Source: Bradyrhizobium sp. Ec3.3 (GTDB lineage Bacteria > Pseudomonadota > Alphaproteobacteria > Rhizobiales > Xanthobacteraceae). Taken from it: a stretch of DNA of 64,000 bases. The stretch lies in contig NZ_AXAS01000047.1 in the NCBI RefSeq assembly GCF_000472925.1, positions 181 through 64,180 on the forward strand. The letters run 5' to 3'. Positions within the stretch are counted from its first letter, which is position 1. The number at the start of each line of letters is the position of its first letter. Under the pieces are notes generated by a model, which was given only the letters and a program-made list of their open reading frames with translations, was not told where the DNA came from and searched no databases. The position numbers and the translations under genes are program-made. This document shows, piece after piece, positions 8,166-16,254 of the stretch.

Positions 8166-8714
8166 TCAGAAGGTCGGCGGCGTGCAGGCCGAGATCACCT
8201 CGCACGGCTTGCCGCCTACGCAGCGGAAGCGGTGCGGCCTGCGGCTTTCGAAATAATAGGCATCGCCGGGATTGAGGATGCGCCGCTCGTCCTCGACGGT
8301 GACCTCGAGCTTGCCGGAGATCACCACGCCGCCCTCCTCGCCGTCATGCACGAGCGGCACGCGGCCGGTGTCGCTGCCGGGCTCGTAGCGTTCTTTCAGG
8401 ATCTGCAAGCTCCGGCCGAACAGATTGTCGCCTACCTGGCGGTAGGAGATCGGCTTCTTGCCGACCTCGGTCAGCTCCTCCGTGCGGTAGAAGATCTTGC
8501 GCCGCTTTTCCGGCTCCAGCGCGAAGAACTCGGCGAGCCCCATCGGAATGCCGTCGAGGATGCGCTTGAGCGCGCCGACGGAGGGGTTCATCTGGTTGGA
8601 TTCGATCAGCGAGATCGTCGAATTGGTGACGCCGGAGCGTTTGGCGAGCTCGCGCTGCGACAGCTTGTGGCGGGCCCGGATGAATCGCAGCCGTCCACCG
8701 ATGTCGACGCTCAT
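8166..8714 (-). CDS. XRE-cupin regulator (PuuR/SutR type)
   Basis: A 182-residue regulator with an N-terminal XRE helix-turn-helix at about residues 5-60 (RLRFIRARHKLSQRELAKRSGVTNSTISLIES) and a C-terminal cupin at about 110-176 (VHDGEEGGVVISGKLEVTV, LNPGDAYYFESRRPHRFRC). This architecture is that of PuuR, the repressor of putrescine catabolism in E. coli. It is divergent from the aminotransferase gene at 8862, and a TTGCG-N5-CGCAA inverted repeat lies between them. The inference is that it controls the aminotransferase and senses an amine or amino-acid intermediate. Confidence 0.88.
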   Translation of the reverse strand: MSVDIGGRLRFIRARHKLSQRELAKRSGVTNSTISLIESNQMNPSVGALKRILDGIPMGLAEFFALEPEKRRKIFYRTEELTEVGKKPISYRQVGDNLFGRSLQILKERYEPGSDTGRVPLVHDGEEGGVVISGKLEVTVEDERRILNPGDAYYFESRRPHRFRCVGGKPCEVISACTPPTF

Positions 8715-8737
8715 GGTGCAAATCCCTGTTGCAGGTG

Positions 8738-8752
8738 TTGCGGATCGCGCAA
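8738..8752. promoter_or_regulatory. Inverted repeat TTGCG-N5-CGCAA, candidate XRE-cupin operator
   Basis: TTGCG (8738-8742) is inverted as CGCAA (8748-8752) with a 5-base spacer, 24 bp upstream of the regulator's ATG in the divergent intergenic region. The operator role is inferred from position and symmetry. Confidence 0.4.
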
Positions 8753-8861
8753 ATATGGACCGGCAGCCCCAGCTAGATCAATGGGTTGCTGGCGCACAGA
8801 AAAGGACTTGTTGCGCTTTTAAAGCCGTGGCTCTGCTAGAGGGTCAGCAAAGGAGCGGCCC

Positions 8862-10190
8862 GTGACCCTTCACCAGATTCCGAACACCATCAAGACCGAT
8901 TCGCACTGGATGCCGTTCACGGCCAACCGGCAGTTCAAGAAGGCGCCGCGCCTGTTCTCCTCGGCTGAGGGCATGCATTACACCAGCGTCGACGGCCGCA
9001 AGGTGATCGACGGTTCGGCGGGCCTGTGGTGCGTCAACGCCGGCCACGGCCGCAAGCAGATTGCGGCTGCGGTCGAGAAGCAGCTCATGACGCTCGACTT
9101 CGCGCCGTCATTCAATATGGGTCATCCGCTTTCGTTCGACTTCGCCGAGCGGCTCGCGGAGATCGCGCCTAAGGGCCTCGATCGTATCTTCTTCACCAAT
9201 TCCGGCTCCGAGTCGGTCGACACTGCGCTCAAGATCGCGCTCGCCTATCATCGCGCCACCGGCCAGTCGAGCCGCACCCGCCTGATCGGCCGCGAGCGCG
9301 GCTATCACGGCGTCGGCTTCGGCGGCATGTCGGTCGGCGGCATGGTGGCGAACCGCCGCGCCTTTGCAACGCATCTGCCCGGCGTAGATCACATCCGCCA
9401 CACCCATGATCTTGCCCGCAACGCCTTTGCCAAGGACCAGCCGGCGCATGGCGCCGAGCTCGCCGACGATCTCGAGCGCCTCGTCGCGCTGCACGGCGCC
9501 GAGACGATCGCCGCCGTGATCGTCGAGCCGGTGCCGGGCTCGACCGCGGTGCTGCCGCCGCCGGTAGGTTATCTCAAGCGCCTGCGCGAGATCTGCGACA
9601 AGCACGGCATTCTCCTGATCTTCGACGAGGTCATCACCGGCTTCGGTCGCCTCGGTACGCCGTTCGCCGCCAATTTCTTCGGCGTCACGCCGGACCTGAT
9701 GACGACGGCCAAGGGCATCACCAACGGCACCGTGCCCTGCGGCGCCGTGTTCGCGAGCCGCAAGGTTCACGATGGTCTGATGATCGGCCCGGAGGGCCAG
9801 ATCGAGCTGTTCCACGGCTACACCTATTCGGCACATCCTGTCGCCTGCGCCGCCGGCATCGCGACGCTCGACATCTACAAGGATGAGGGCCTGCTCACCC
9901 GCGGCGCTGACATCGCCGACTACTGGCGCGATGCGCTGCATTCGCTCAAAGGCCTGCCGAACGTCGTCGACATCCGCAATTGCGGCCTGATGGGCGCGGT
10001 CGAGGTCTCGCCCCGTGATGGTGCGGTTGGTGCGCGCGGCTATGACATCATGGTCGACTGCTTCAACACTGGCCTCTATCTGCGCATGAGCGGCGACTCC
10101 TTCGCGATGTCGCCGCCCCTGATCGTCGAGAAGAGCCACATCGACCAGATGGTCTCGATTCTCGGCGACGCCATCAAGCGCGTGGCTTGA
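8862..10190 (+). CDS. Class III omega-aminotransferase (beta-alanine/polyamine:pyruvate type)
   Basis: A 442-residue PLP enzyme of the class III family. The start is a GTG with AAGGAG at 8849-8854. The omega-transaminase marker HWMPFTANRQFK and GSAGLWCVNAGHG are N-terminal; Lys284 in TTAKGITNG is the expected PLP Schiff-base lysine, and Asp255 in LLIFDEVITGFGR is the expected PLP-nitrogen partner. It closely resembles enzymes annotated as omega-amino acid:pyruvate transaminase, acting on beta-alanine or diamines with pyruvate as acceptor. Its neighbours (a PuuR-like regulator, DadA and a PuuB-like oxidase) suit amine or amino-acid catabolism. The exact donor cannot be read from sequence. Confidence 0.9.
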   Translation: MTLHQIPNTIKTDSHWMPFTANRQFKKAPRLFSSAEGMHYTSVDGRKVIDGSAGLWCVNAGHGRKQIAAAVEKQLMTLDFAPSFNMGHPLSFDFAERLAEIAPKGLDRIFFTNSGSESVDTALKIALAYHRATGQSSRTRLIGRERGYHGVGFGGMSVGGMVANRRAFATHLPGVDHIRHTHDLARNAFAKDQPAHGAELADDLERLVALHGAETIAAVIVEPVPGSTAVLPPPVGYLKRLREICDKHGILLIFDEVITGFGRLGTPFAANFFGVTPDLMTTAKGITNGTVPCGAVFASRKVHDGLMIGPEGQIELFHGYTYSAHPVACAAGIATLDIYKDEGLLTRGADIADYWRDALHSLKGLPNVVDIRNCGLMGAVEVSPRDGAVGARGYDIMVDCFNTGLYLRMSGDSFAMSPPLIVEKSHIDQMVSILGDAIKRVA

Positions 10191-10263
10191 TAATTGCTCT
10201 CGCGGATCTCGACCCCTTGTTCTTGCTAGCGGCGCGACAAACGCCGCGGGAGTGGTGCGAAAC

Positions 10264-11529
10264 GTGAAAGTCCTGATCCTCGGCAGCGGTGTCATCGGTG
10301 TCACCTCTGCCTACTACCTCGCGCGGGCCGGCCATGAGGTGACGGTCGTCGACCGTCAGGGCGAGCCGGCGCTCGAGACGTCCTTTGCCAATGCCGGCGA
10401 GGTCTCGCCCGGCTATTCCTCGCCCTGGGCCGGCCCCGGCGTGCCGGTGAAGGCGATCAAATGGCTCTTGATGAAGCACGGCCCTCTGGTGATCCGGCCG
10501 AAGATCGATCCCGTGATGTGGGTCTGGCTGCTCAAGATGCTGCGCAACTGCACGTCCGCGCGCTACGCCGTCAACAAGAGCCGGATGATCCCGATCGCGG
10601 AATATAGCCGCGATTGCCTGCGCGCTTTGCGCAAGGACATCGGCATTCAATATGACGAGCGCTCCAAGGGCACGCTCCAGCTCTTCCGCTACCAGGCGCA
10701 GCTCGACGGCACGGCTGAGGACATCGCCGTGCTGAAGCAGTATGGCGTGCCCTATGAAGTGCTCAATCGCGAGGGCTGCATCGCGGCCGAGCCGGCGCTC
10801 GCCGGCGTGAAGGAAAAGATCGTCGGCGGCCTGCGGCTGCCGGAGGACGAGACCGGCGACTGCCACATGTTCACGCAGGCGCTGGCCGCGGAGGCCGAAA
10901 AGCTCGGCGTCCGCTTCATGTTCAACACGTCCATCGACGGCATCGTCACGGACGCCTCGCGCGTCACCTGCGTTGCGACCGGCGCCGGCCTGTTGCAGGC
11001 GGATGCCTACGTCGTCGCGCTCGGGAGCTGGTCGTCGCGGCTCGTTGCTCCCCTCGGGATTTCGCTGCCGGTCTTTCCGGTGAAGGGCTATTCGATCACG
11101 GTGCCGATCAAGGACGCCTCCGGCGCGCCGGAATCGACCGTGATGGACGAGAGCTACAAGGTCGCGATCACGCGGCTGGGCAATCGCATTCGCGTCGGCG
11201 GCACCGCGGAAATCTCCGGCTATTCCGACAAGCTCTATCCCGCGCGCCGCGCCACGCTCGATCACTCGGTGACGGATCTCTTCCCGCGCGGTGGTGATCT
11301 CTCCAGGGCGACCTTCTGGAGCGGTCTGCGGCCAATGACTCCGGACGGCCCGCCCGTGATTGGCGCCACGCGCTATCCGAATCTTCATCTCAACACCGGC
11401 CACGGCACGCTTGGCTGGACCATGTCCTGTGGCTCCGGCCGCGTCCTCGCGGACATGCTCTCGGGCAAGAAGCCGGAGATCGACACCAGCGAGCTGACGG
11501 TGGATCGCTACGCGCACCGGTTTGGGTGA
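10264..11529 (+). CDS. dadA: D-amino acid dehydrogenase small subunit type FAD enzyme
   Basis: A 421-residue FAD-dependent dehydrogenase of the DadA family, which oxidises D-amino acids (typically D-alanine) to 2-oxo acids at the membrane, feeding electrons to the respiratory chain. The N-terminal dinucleotide fold is VLILGSGVIGVTSAYYLARAGHEVTVVDR, followed by the DadA-typical FANAGEVSPGYSSPWAGPG and, near the C-terminus, GLRPMTPDGPPVIGATRYPNLHLNTGHGTLGWT. The GTG at 10264 (MKVLILGSG) is chosen because it matches the family start and has GGAG 11 bases upstream; two further GTGs are in frame at 10252 and 10255. Pyruvate formed from D-alanine would be an acceptor for the upstream aminotransferase. 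Confidence 0.9.
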   Translation: MKVLILGSGVIGVTSAYYLARAGHEVTVVDRQGEPALETSFANAGEVSPGYSSPWAGPGVPVKAIKWLLMKHGPLVIRPKIDPVMWVWLLKMLRNCTSARYAVNKSRMIPIAEYSRDCLRALRKDIGIQYDERSKGTLQLFRYQAQLDGTAEDIAVLKQYGVPYEVLNREGCIAAEPALAGVKEKIVGGLRLPEDETGDCHMFTQALAAEAEKLGVRFMFNTSIDGIVTDASRVTCVATGAGLLQADAYVVALGSWSSRLVAPLGISLPVFPVKGYSITVPIKDASGAPESTVMDESYKVAITRLGNRIRVGGTAEISGYSDKLYPARRATLDHSVTDLFPRGGDLSRATFWSGLRPMTPDGPPVIGATRYPNLHLNTGHGTLGWTMSCGSGRVLADMLSGKKPEIDTSELTVDRYAHRFG

Positions 11530-11537
11530 TTTGCACT

Positions 11538-11617
11538 GTCATTCCGGGGCGCCTCGAAGAGGCGATCCCGGAATCTCGAGATTCCGGGTTCGATGCTTCG
11601 CATCGCCCCGGAATGAC
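11538..11617. repeat. Bradyrhizobium-type GC-rich palindromic repeat (multi-arm)
   Basis: Outer arms GTCATTCCGGGGCG (11538-11551) and CGCCCCGGAATGAC (11604-11617) enclose three small hairpins: CGCCTC-GAA-GAGGCG (11550-11564), CCCGGAATCT-CG-AGATTCCGGG (11567-11588) and CGATGC-TTC-GCATCG (11591-11605). The element would fold as a clover-like structure and lies between convergent genes. I recognise it as a common intergenic repeat in Bradyrhizobium; a terminator role is inferred. Confidence 0.75.
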
Positions 11618-11622
11618 TCAGA

Positions 11623-12291
11623 TTAACTCGCTCCCGTCACGCAGTTCACCCACAGCACGACTGCCTTCGCATCATCAGCCGGATTGGAAAACCGGTGCGG
11701 CCTGCGGCTCGCAAAGCGAAAACTGTCGCCCGTCTTCAGCGACCACGTCTCCGTGTCCACCGTGAGCATCATTTCGCCTTCGAGCACGAGGCCGGCCTCT
11801 TCGCCATCATGGGTGTAGAGTTCATCGCCGGTCGAGCCGCCGGGCTCGAGATGCACCAGGAACAGGTTGAGCCGGTTCTCGGCGCCTGCGGCGCTGAGGA
11901 GCTGTTTTGATATGCCGGTGCGCCAGAGCTTCAGCTCCGGCCGTTGCATTCCGCGCGTCACCACGGAATCGGATGCGCCGTCCGTGCTCGGACTCGCGCC
12001 GAACAGCGCGGCGATGCCGACGCCGAGCACGTCGGCAAGTGTCGCGAGCACGCGCAGCGATGGCGAGGACAGGCCGCGCTCGATCTGGCTGAGGAAGCCG
12101 ATCGACAGCGACGTGCGCTCGGCGACCGTTTCGAGCGAGAGTTGCCGCGTGCGCCTGAGATCGCGGATGCGGCGTCCGACCGCGACGTCCATCGCCGGCT
12201 CGACCGGCTTGGCGGCCGGTTTGGCGACGGCCTTTGCCTTCTTCACCGCCTTGGCGGCGGCCGGTTTGCGCATTCTTTTGCCACCGCTCAC
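11623..12291 (-). CDS. XRE-cupin regulator of the divergent amino-acid ABC operon
   Basis: A 222-residue protein: a Lys/Ala-rich N-terminal extension (about residues 1-33), an XRE helix-turn-helix at about 38-95 (RRIRDLRRTRQLSLETVAERTSLSIGFLSQIERG) and a C-terminal cupin (YTHDGEEAGLVLEGEMMLTV, LKTGDSFRFASRRPHRF). The GTG at 12291 has a GAAGGAAG 9 bases upstream; an ATG at 12273 is the alternative. It is divergent from the ABC transporter at 12451, and two TTCA-N6-TGAA palindromes lie between them. It probably represses the transport and oxidase operon in the absence of the cupin-bound ligand. Confidence 0.88.
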   Translation of the reverse strand: MSGGKRMRKPAAAKAVKKAKAVAKPAAKPVEPAMDVAVGRRIRDLRRTRQLSLETVAERTSLSIGFLSQIERGLSSPSLRVLATLADVLGVGIAALFGASPSTDGASDSVVTRGMQRPELKLWRTGISKQLLSAAGAENRLNLFLVHLEPGGSTGDELYTHDGEEAGLVLEGEMMLTVDTETWSLKTGDSFRFASRRPHRFSNPADDAKAVVLWVNCVTGAS

Positions 12292-12305
12292 GTCAAACCG
12301 CTTCC

Positions 12306-12319
12306 TTCATGTGCATGAA
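12306..12319. promoter_or_regulatory. Operator candidate 1, TTCA-N6-TGAA
   Basis: TTCATG-TG-CATGAA, a near-perfect palindrome 14 bp upstream of the regulator's GTG. It shares the TTCA-N6-TGAA core and spacing with the element at 12353-12372; the centres are exactly 50 bp apart. The operator role is inferred. Confidence 0.5.
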
Positions 12320-12352
12320 AACCGCTTGCATCGTCCGCGAAAGTGTGACCAA

Positions 12353-12372
12353 ATTTTCATACTGGTGAAAAT
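12353..12372. promoter_or_regulatory. Operator candidate 2, ATTTTCA-N6-TGAAAAT
   Basis: Seven-base arms ATTTTCA (12353-12359) and TGAAAAT (12366-12372) around a 6-base spacer, with the same TTCA-N6-TGAA core as the site at 12306. It lies about 80 bp upstream of the ABC binding-protein ATG. The operator role is inferred. Confidence 0.55.
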
Positions 12373-12450
12373 AAGCCGAAACGGCCCGACCCGCAATATC
12401 CGTCACAAGCGGGCGCGCCGTCATCGGCCGAACCCAACAGGGGGATTGCG

Positions 12451-13203
12451 ATGAAGCGTTTCGTTCAAGCCGCGGTCGCGGTGCTTGCCCTTGCAGCCAG
12501 CGTGCCGGCATCCGCGCAGCAGGTGCTGAAGGTCGGCTCGACCCCGACTGGTATCCCCTTCACTTTCCTCGACACCAAGACCAACACCATCCAGGGCGTC
12601 ATGGTCGATCTCATCACCGAGGTCGGCAAGGACGCTGGCCTCAACGTCCAGATCGAGCCGATGCAGTTCTCGGCGCTGATCCCCTCGCTCACCTCGAACA
12701 AGATCGACATCATTGCCGCCGCGATGTTTATCACCGCGCCGCGCAAGGAGGTGATCGATTTCTCCGATCCGATCTATACCTATGGCGAAGGTCTCGTGGT
12801 GCCGAAGAGCGATACCAAGGCCTATGCGTCGCAGGAAGATCTGAAGGGTGAGGTGGTCGGCGCCCAGGTCGGCACCGCCTTCGTCGATGCGCTGAAGAAA
12901 TCGGGCCTGTTCAGTGACGTGAAGGCCTATGACACCATTCCCGACATTTTGCGCGACGTGAACGCCGCCCGTCTCAAGGCCGGCTTCGCCGACTATCCGA
13001 TCCTCGCCTACAACCTCAAGCAGGGCGGCTTCCCCGAGGTGCGCCTCGTTACGAGCTACAAGCCCGTGACCGTCGGCTCGGTCGGGATCGGCGTGCGCAA
13101 GACCGACACCGAGCTGCTCGGGAAGATCAACGCCTCGCTCGGCCGGCTGAAGGCCAACGGCACCGTGGACAAGATCCTGGACAAATGGGGCCTGAAGGGC
13201 TGA
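12451..13203 (+). CDS. Polar amino-acid ABC transporter periplasmic binding protein
   Basis: A 250-residue family-3 solute-binding protein with a signal peptide (MKRFVQAAVAVLALAASVPASA) and a mature part starting QQVLKVGSTPTGIPFTFLDTKTN. The ligand-domain motifs MVDLITEVGKDAGL, AAMFITAPRKEVIDFSDPIYTYGEGLVV and QVGTAFVDALKKSG are typical of HisJ/GlnH-type proteins. A GGGGG Shine-Dalgarno lies just upstream. The permease starts 6 bp after its stop. The ligand is probably an amino acid, opine or amino-acid-like amine, given the oxidase encoded two genes further on. Confidence 0.9.
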   Translation: MKRFVQAAVAVLALAASVPASAQQVLKVGSTPTGIPFTFLDTKTNTIQGVMVDLITEVGKDAGLNVQIEPMQFSALIPSLTSNKIDIIAAAMFITAPRKEVIDFSDPIYTYGEGLVVPKSDTKAYASQEDLKGEVVGAQVGTAFVDALKKSGLFSDVKAYDTIPDILRDVNAARLKAGFADYPILAYNLKQGGFPEVRLVTSYKPVTVGSVGIGVRKTDTELLGKINASLGRLKANGTVDKILDKWGLKG

Positions 13204-13209
13204 CCGCCG

Positions 13210-13863
13210 ATGCAGGGCTTTTGGCGCGACACCATTGAGTTCTTCCCGATCCTCCTGAACGGCGTCGCGCTTACGATCGTCGTTACCATCGGCTCGCTGA
13301 TCCTGTCGACGCTGCTCGGGCTGGTCTGGGCCCTGATGCGGGTCTCCGGCATCGGCTTTCTGTCCGGCCTGAGCGCCAGCGTGATCAACGTGATCCGCGG
13401 CATCCCGATCATCGTGCTCTTGTTCTATCTCTACTTCGTGATGCCCGATCTCGGCGTCACGCTCACGGCTTTGCAGGCCGCGATCCTCGGCCTCGGCATC
13501 GCCTATTCGGCCTATCAGGCGGAAAACTTCCGCGCCGGCATCGAGGCGATCGACAAGGGGCAGATCGAGGCGGCGCAGACCATCGGCATGGGCTGGTGGC
13601 TCACCATGCGCCGCGTGGTGCTGCCGCAGGCGGTGCGCATCGTGCTGCCGCCCTACGGCAACGTCATGATCATGATGCTGAAGGATTCGTCGCAGGCCTC
13701 AACCATCACGGTCGCCGAACTCGCGCTCCAGGGCAAGTTGATCGCGTCCTCGACCTTCAAGAACACCAGCGTGTTCACGCTCGTGGCGCTGATGTATCTC
13801 ACCATGAGCATCCCGCTGATCCTGCTCGTCCGTCATTTCGAGAAGCGGGCCGGCAAGCGATGA
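13210..13863 (+). CDS. Polar amino-acid ABC transporter permease
   Basis: A 217-residue inner-membrane protein of the HisM/GlnP family with about five hydrophobic segments. It starts FWRDTIEFFPILLNGVALTIVVTIGSLILSTLLGLVW and has the cytoplasmic EAA loop around EAAQTIGMGWWLTMRRVVLPQAVRIVLPP, which docks the ATPase. It is a single-permease system and would form a homodimer. The stop overlaps the ATG of the ATPase gene by ATGA, so the two are translationally coupled. Confidence 0.9.
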   Translation: MQGFWRDTIEFFPILLNGVALTIVVTIGSLILSTLLGLVWALMRVSGIGFLSGLSASVINVIRGIPIIVLLFYLYFVMPDLGVTLTALQAAILGLGIAYSAYQAENFRAGIEAIDKGQIEAAQTIGMGWWLTMRRVVLPQAVRIVLPPYGNVMIMMLKDSSQASTITVAELALQGKLIASSTFKNTSVFTLVALMYLTMSIPLILLVRHFEKRAGKR

Positions 13864-14591
13864 TAGAGCTCGACGACGTCCACAAGAGCTTTGGCAAGGT
13901 CGAGGTGCTCAAGGGCATCACGGCGTCCGTCGAGAAGGGCGAGGTGGTCTGCATCATCGGCCCGTCCGGCTCCGGCAAGTCGACCATCCTGCGCTGTATC
14001 AACGGGCTCGAAAGCTACGACCGCGGCGACATCAGCGTCGAGGGCACGCGCGTCGATCGCAATGCATCGTCGATCGTCTCGATCCGCACACAGGTGTCGA
14101 TGGTGTTCCAGCGCTTCAACCTGTTCCCGCATCGCACGGCGCTGGAGAACGTCGTTGAAGGACCACTCTATGTGAAGAAAGAGCCGCGCGCCGCGGCGCT
14201 GGAGCGTGGCCGCGCGCTGCTCGCGCAGGTGGGGCTGGCCGAAAAGGCCGACATGCATCCGCCGCAGCTCTCCGGTGGCCAGCAGCAGCGCGTCGCGATC
14301 GCGCGCGCGCTCGCGATGCAGCCCAAGGCGATCCTGTTCGACGAGCCGACCTCGGCGCTCGATCCCGAGCTCGTCGGCGAGGTGCTTTCCGTGATGCGCA
14401 AGCTCGCCGATGACGGCATGACGATGGTCGTCGTCACCCACGAGATGGGCTTTGCCCGCGACGTCGCGGACCGTGTGCTGTTCATCGACGGCGGCGTCAT
14501 CGTCGAGCAGGGGCCGGCGAAAACGGTGCTCAATCAACCGCAGCATGCGCGGACGCAGGATTTCCTGCGCCGCGTGTTGCATCCGCTCTGA
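13860..14591 (+). CDS. Polar amino-acid ABC transporter ATPase
   Basis: A 243-residue GlnQ/HisP-type ATPase. Walker A is GPSGSGKST at about residues 35-43, the Q-loop is VFQRFNLFPHRT, the signature is LSGGQQQRVAIARAL, Walker B is AILFDEPTSALDP, and the switch His lies in VVVTHEMGFARD. It is a complete, intact energiser. The ATG at 13860 overlaps the permease stop. With the binding protein and permease it completes an importer whose product is presumably handled by the FAD oxidase encoded 13 bp downstream. Confidence 0.92.
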   Translation: MIELDDVHKSFGKVEVLKGITASVEKGEVVCIIGPSGSGKSTILRCINGLESYDRGDISVEGTRVDRNASSIVSIRTQVSMVFQRFNLFPHRTALENVVEGPLYVKKEPRAAALERGRALLAQVGLAEKADMHPPQLSGGQQQRVAIARALAMQPKAILFDEPTSALDPELVGEVLSVMRKLADDGMTMVVVTHEMGFARDVADRVLFIDGGVIVEQGPAKTVLNQPQHARTQDFLRRVLHPL

Positions 14592-14604
14592 TCCGGTATC
14601 CGCC

Positions 14605-15897
14605 ATGACCGCGCCCGCGCGCCTGCCTCTGCCGCCCTCGCTCTATGCCGACACCGCCGTTGCGCCGGTGGCCACGCCGCCGCTCGATGCAGACAAGAGT
14701 GTCTCTGTCGCGATCGTCGGCGGCGGCTACACCGGCCTGTCCACTGCGCTGCATCTGGCCGAGCAGGGTGTCGAGGCACTGGTGCTGGAGGCGCAGGAGC
14801 CGGGCTGGGGCGCGTCCGGTAACAATGGCGGACACACCAATCCGGGGCTGAAGCACGATCCCGATCAGATCGAGGCCGATTTCGGCGCCGATCTCGGCCG
14901 CCGCATGATCGAATTTTCCTACGGCACAACGAATTTTACCCACGACCTGATCCGTCGTTACCAGATTCCTTGCGAGGCGCGGCAGAACGGCACGCTGCGC
15001 GCGGCCTATAACGAAGCAAGCGCTGCGGCGATCGAAAGCACGGCAAAGCAGTGCATTCGCCGCGGCATGCCGGTGACGCTGCTTAATCGCGAGCAATTGC
15101 GCGAGATCACTGGCACCGATCGCTACCTGTGCGCGATGCTGGATGCACGCGGCGGCGATTTGCATCCGCTGAGCTACGCCCGTGGCCTGGCACGCGCCGC
15201 GATCTCGGCCGGTGCGAGTGTGCACGGCGAAACCCCGGCGCTCGCCTTGCGCCGCGAGGGCACGCATTGGCGCATCGAGACGCCGCGCGCGGTCGTGCGC
15301 GCCGAAAAGGTGCTGCTCGCCACCAACGGGTTTACGGATGATCTCTGGCCTTCGCTTCGCCGCACCATCGTGCCGGTGTTTTCGTCGATCGCTGCGACCG
15401 CGCCGCTGTCGGACGAGGTCGCCCGCTCGATCATGCCGACACGCTCCGTGCTCTACGAAAGCGGACACATCACGGTCTACTACCGCATCGATCAGCAGAA
15501 CCGCCTGCTGATGGGCGGCCGTGGCCCGATGCGCTGGATCAGCTCGCCGTCCGATGTCGCTTATCTCATGCGCTATGCCGAGCGGCTGTGGCCGCATCTC
15601 AGGGGCGTCGCCTGGACCCATGGCTGGAACAGCCGCCTTGCCATCACAAAGGATCATTATCCGCATGTGCACGAGCCGGCGGAGGACATCCTGATCTCGC
15701 TTGGCTGCAACGGCCGCGGCGTGGCGCTCTCCACCGCAATGGGCGCGCAGCTCGCACGCCGCCTGATCGGTGGCAGGAGCGCGGAGATCGACATGCCCAT
15801 CACCGGCATCAAGCCGATCCCGTTGCACGCGTTCTGGCCGGTCGGGGTGACGAGCGCAGTGATTGCCGGTCGCGTACGGGACAGGCTGGGGATCTAG
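14605..15897 (+). CDS. FAD-dependent amine/amino-acid oxidoreductase (PuuB-like, DAO family)
   Basis: A 430-residue protein of the DAO/glycine-oxidase family. The FAD-binding fold VAIVGGGYTGLSTALHLAEQGVEALVLEAQEPGWGASGNNGGHTNPGL is close to that of gamma-glutamylputrescine oxidases (PuuB), and the C-terminal part contains the usual SLGCNGRGVALSTAMGAQLARRL. It is cotranscribed with the amino-acid ABC importer. With the gamma-glutamyltransferase encoded nearby and PuuR-type regulators, oxidation of an imported gamma-glutamylated amine or secondary amine is a reasonable inference, but sarcosine- or opine-like substrates remain possible. Confidence 0.85.
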   Translation: MTAPARLPLPPSLYADTAVAPVATPPLDADKSVSVAIVGGGYTGLSTALHLAEQGVEALVLEAQEPGWGASGNNGGHTNPGLKHDPDQIEADFGADLGRRMIEFSYGTTNFTHDLIRRYQIPCEARQNGTLRAAYNEASAAAIESTAKQCIRRGMPVTLLNREQLREITGTDRYLCAMLDARGGDLHPLSYARGLARAAISAGASVHGETPALALRREGTHWRIETPRAVVRAEKVLLATNGFTDDLWPSLRRTIVPVFSSIAATAPLSDEVARSIMPTRSVLYESGHITVYYRIDQQNRLLMGGRGPMRWISSPSDVAYLMRYAERLWPHLRGVAWTHGWNSRLAITKDHYPHVHEPAEDILISLGCNGRGVALSTAMGAQLARRLIGGRSAEIDMPITGIKPIPLHAFWPVGVTSAVIAGRVRDRLGI

Positions 15898-15900
15898 AAA

Positions 15901-15926
15901 GGCGCCGCCCGATGTGGAGCGGCGCC
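15901..15926. terminator. Bidirectional hairpin between convergent genes
   Basis: GGCGCCGC (15901-15908) pairs with GCGGCGCC (15919-15926) around a 10-base loop. It lies directly after the oxidase stop. On the minus strand the stem is followed by TTTCTAG, giving a short T run downstream of the His-rich small gene. Confidence 0.6.
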
Positions 15927-15945
15927 TGGCAGGTTGTCGGCGATA

Positions 15946-16161
15946 TCAGCAGCGGCCCTGCTTCCACAGGCCGGGCGGGCAGCCCATACCGCGCCAGCCG
16001 ACTTTGCGCCCGTGATACCAGCCCGGTGGCGTGCCATGGTGATGTCCATGGAATCCGCCGTGGCCGTGTCCGTGGCCATGACCGCCTTTGGCGGATGCCG
16101 CGTTTGGCATGGCGAAGCCAGCCGCGATGATCAATGTTGCGGCGAGCGCAAGCTTCCTCAT
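15946..16161 (-). CDS. Small exported His/Gly-rich protein
   Basis: A 71-residue protein with a signal peptide (MRKLALAATLIIAAGFAMPNAASA) and a mature part of only about 47 residues that begins KGGHGHGHGHGG and contains HGHHHGTPPGWYHG and two cysteines (GCPPG and the C-terminal Cys). The AGAGGAG Shine-Dalgarno upstream of the ATG and the signal peptide argue that it is real despite its size. A role in binding periplasmic nickel, zinc or copper through the His repeats is inferred; there is no metal transporter beside it. Confidence 0.7.
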   Translation of the reverse strand: MRKLALAATLIIAAGFAMPNAASAKGGHGHGHGHGGFHGHHHGTPPGWYHGRKVGWRGMGCPPGLWKQGRC

Positions 16162-16254
16162 TAGAATGGTCTCCTCTTGGACGTACGCTTCTGTCCGTTC
16201 GATGAACTGACATCGGACTGGAAGTCGCCTGCAAATGTGGAGGAGTCGTGACGC

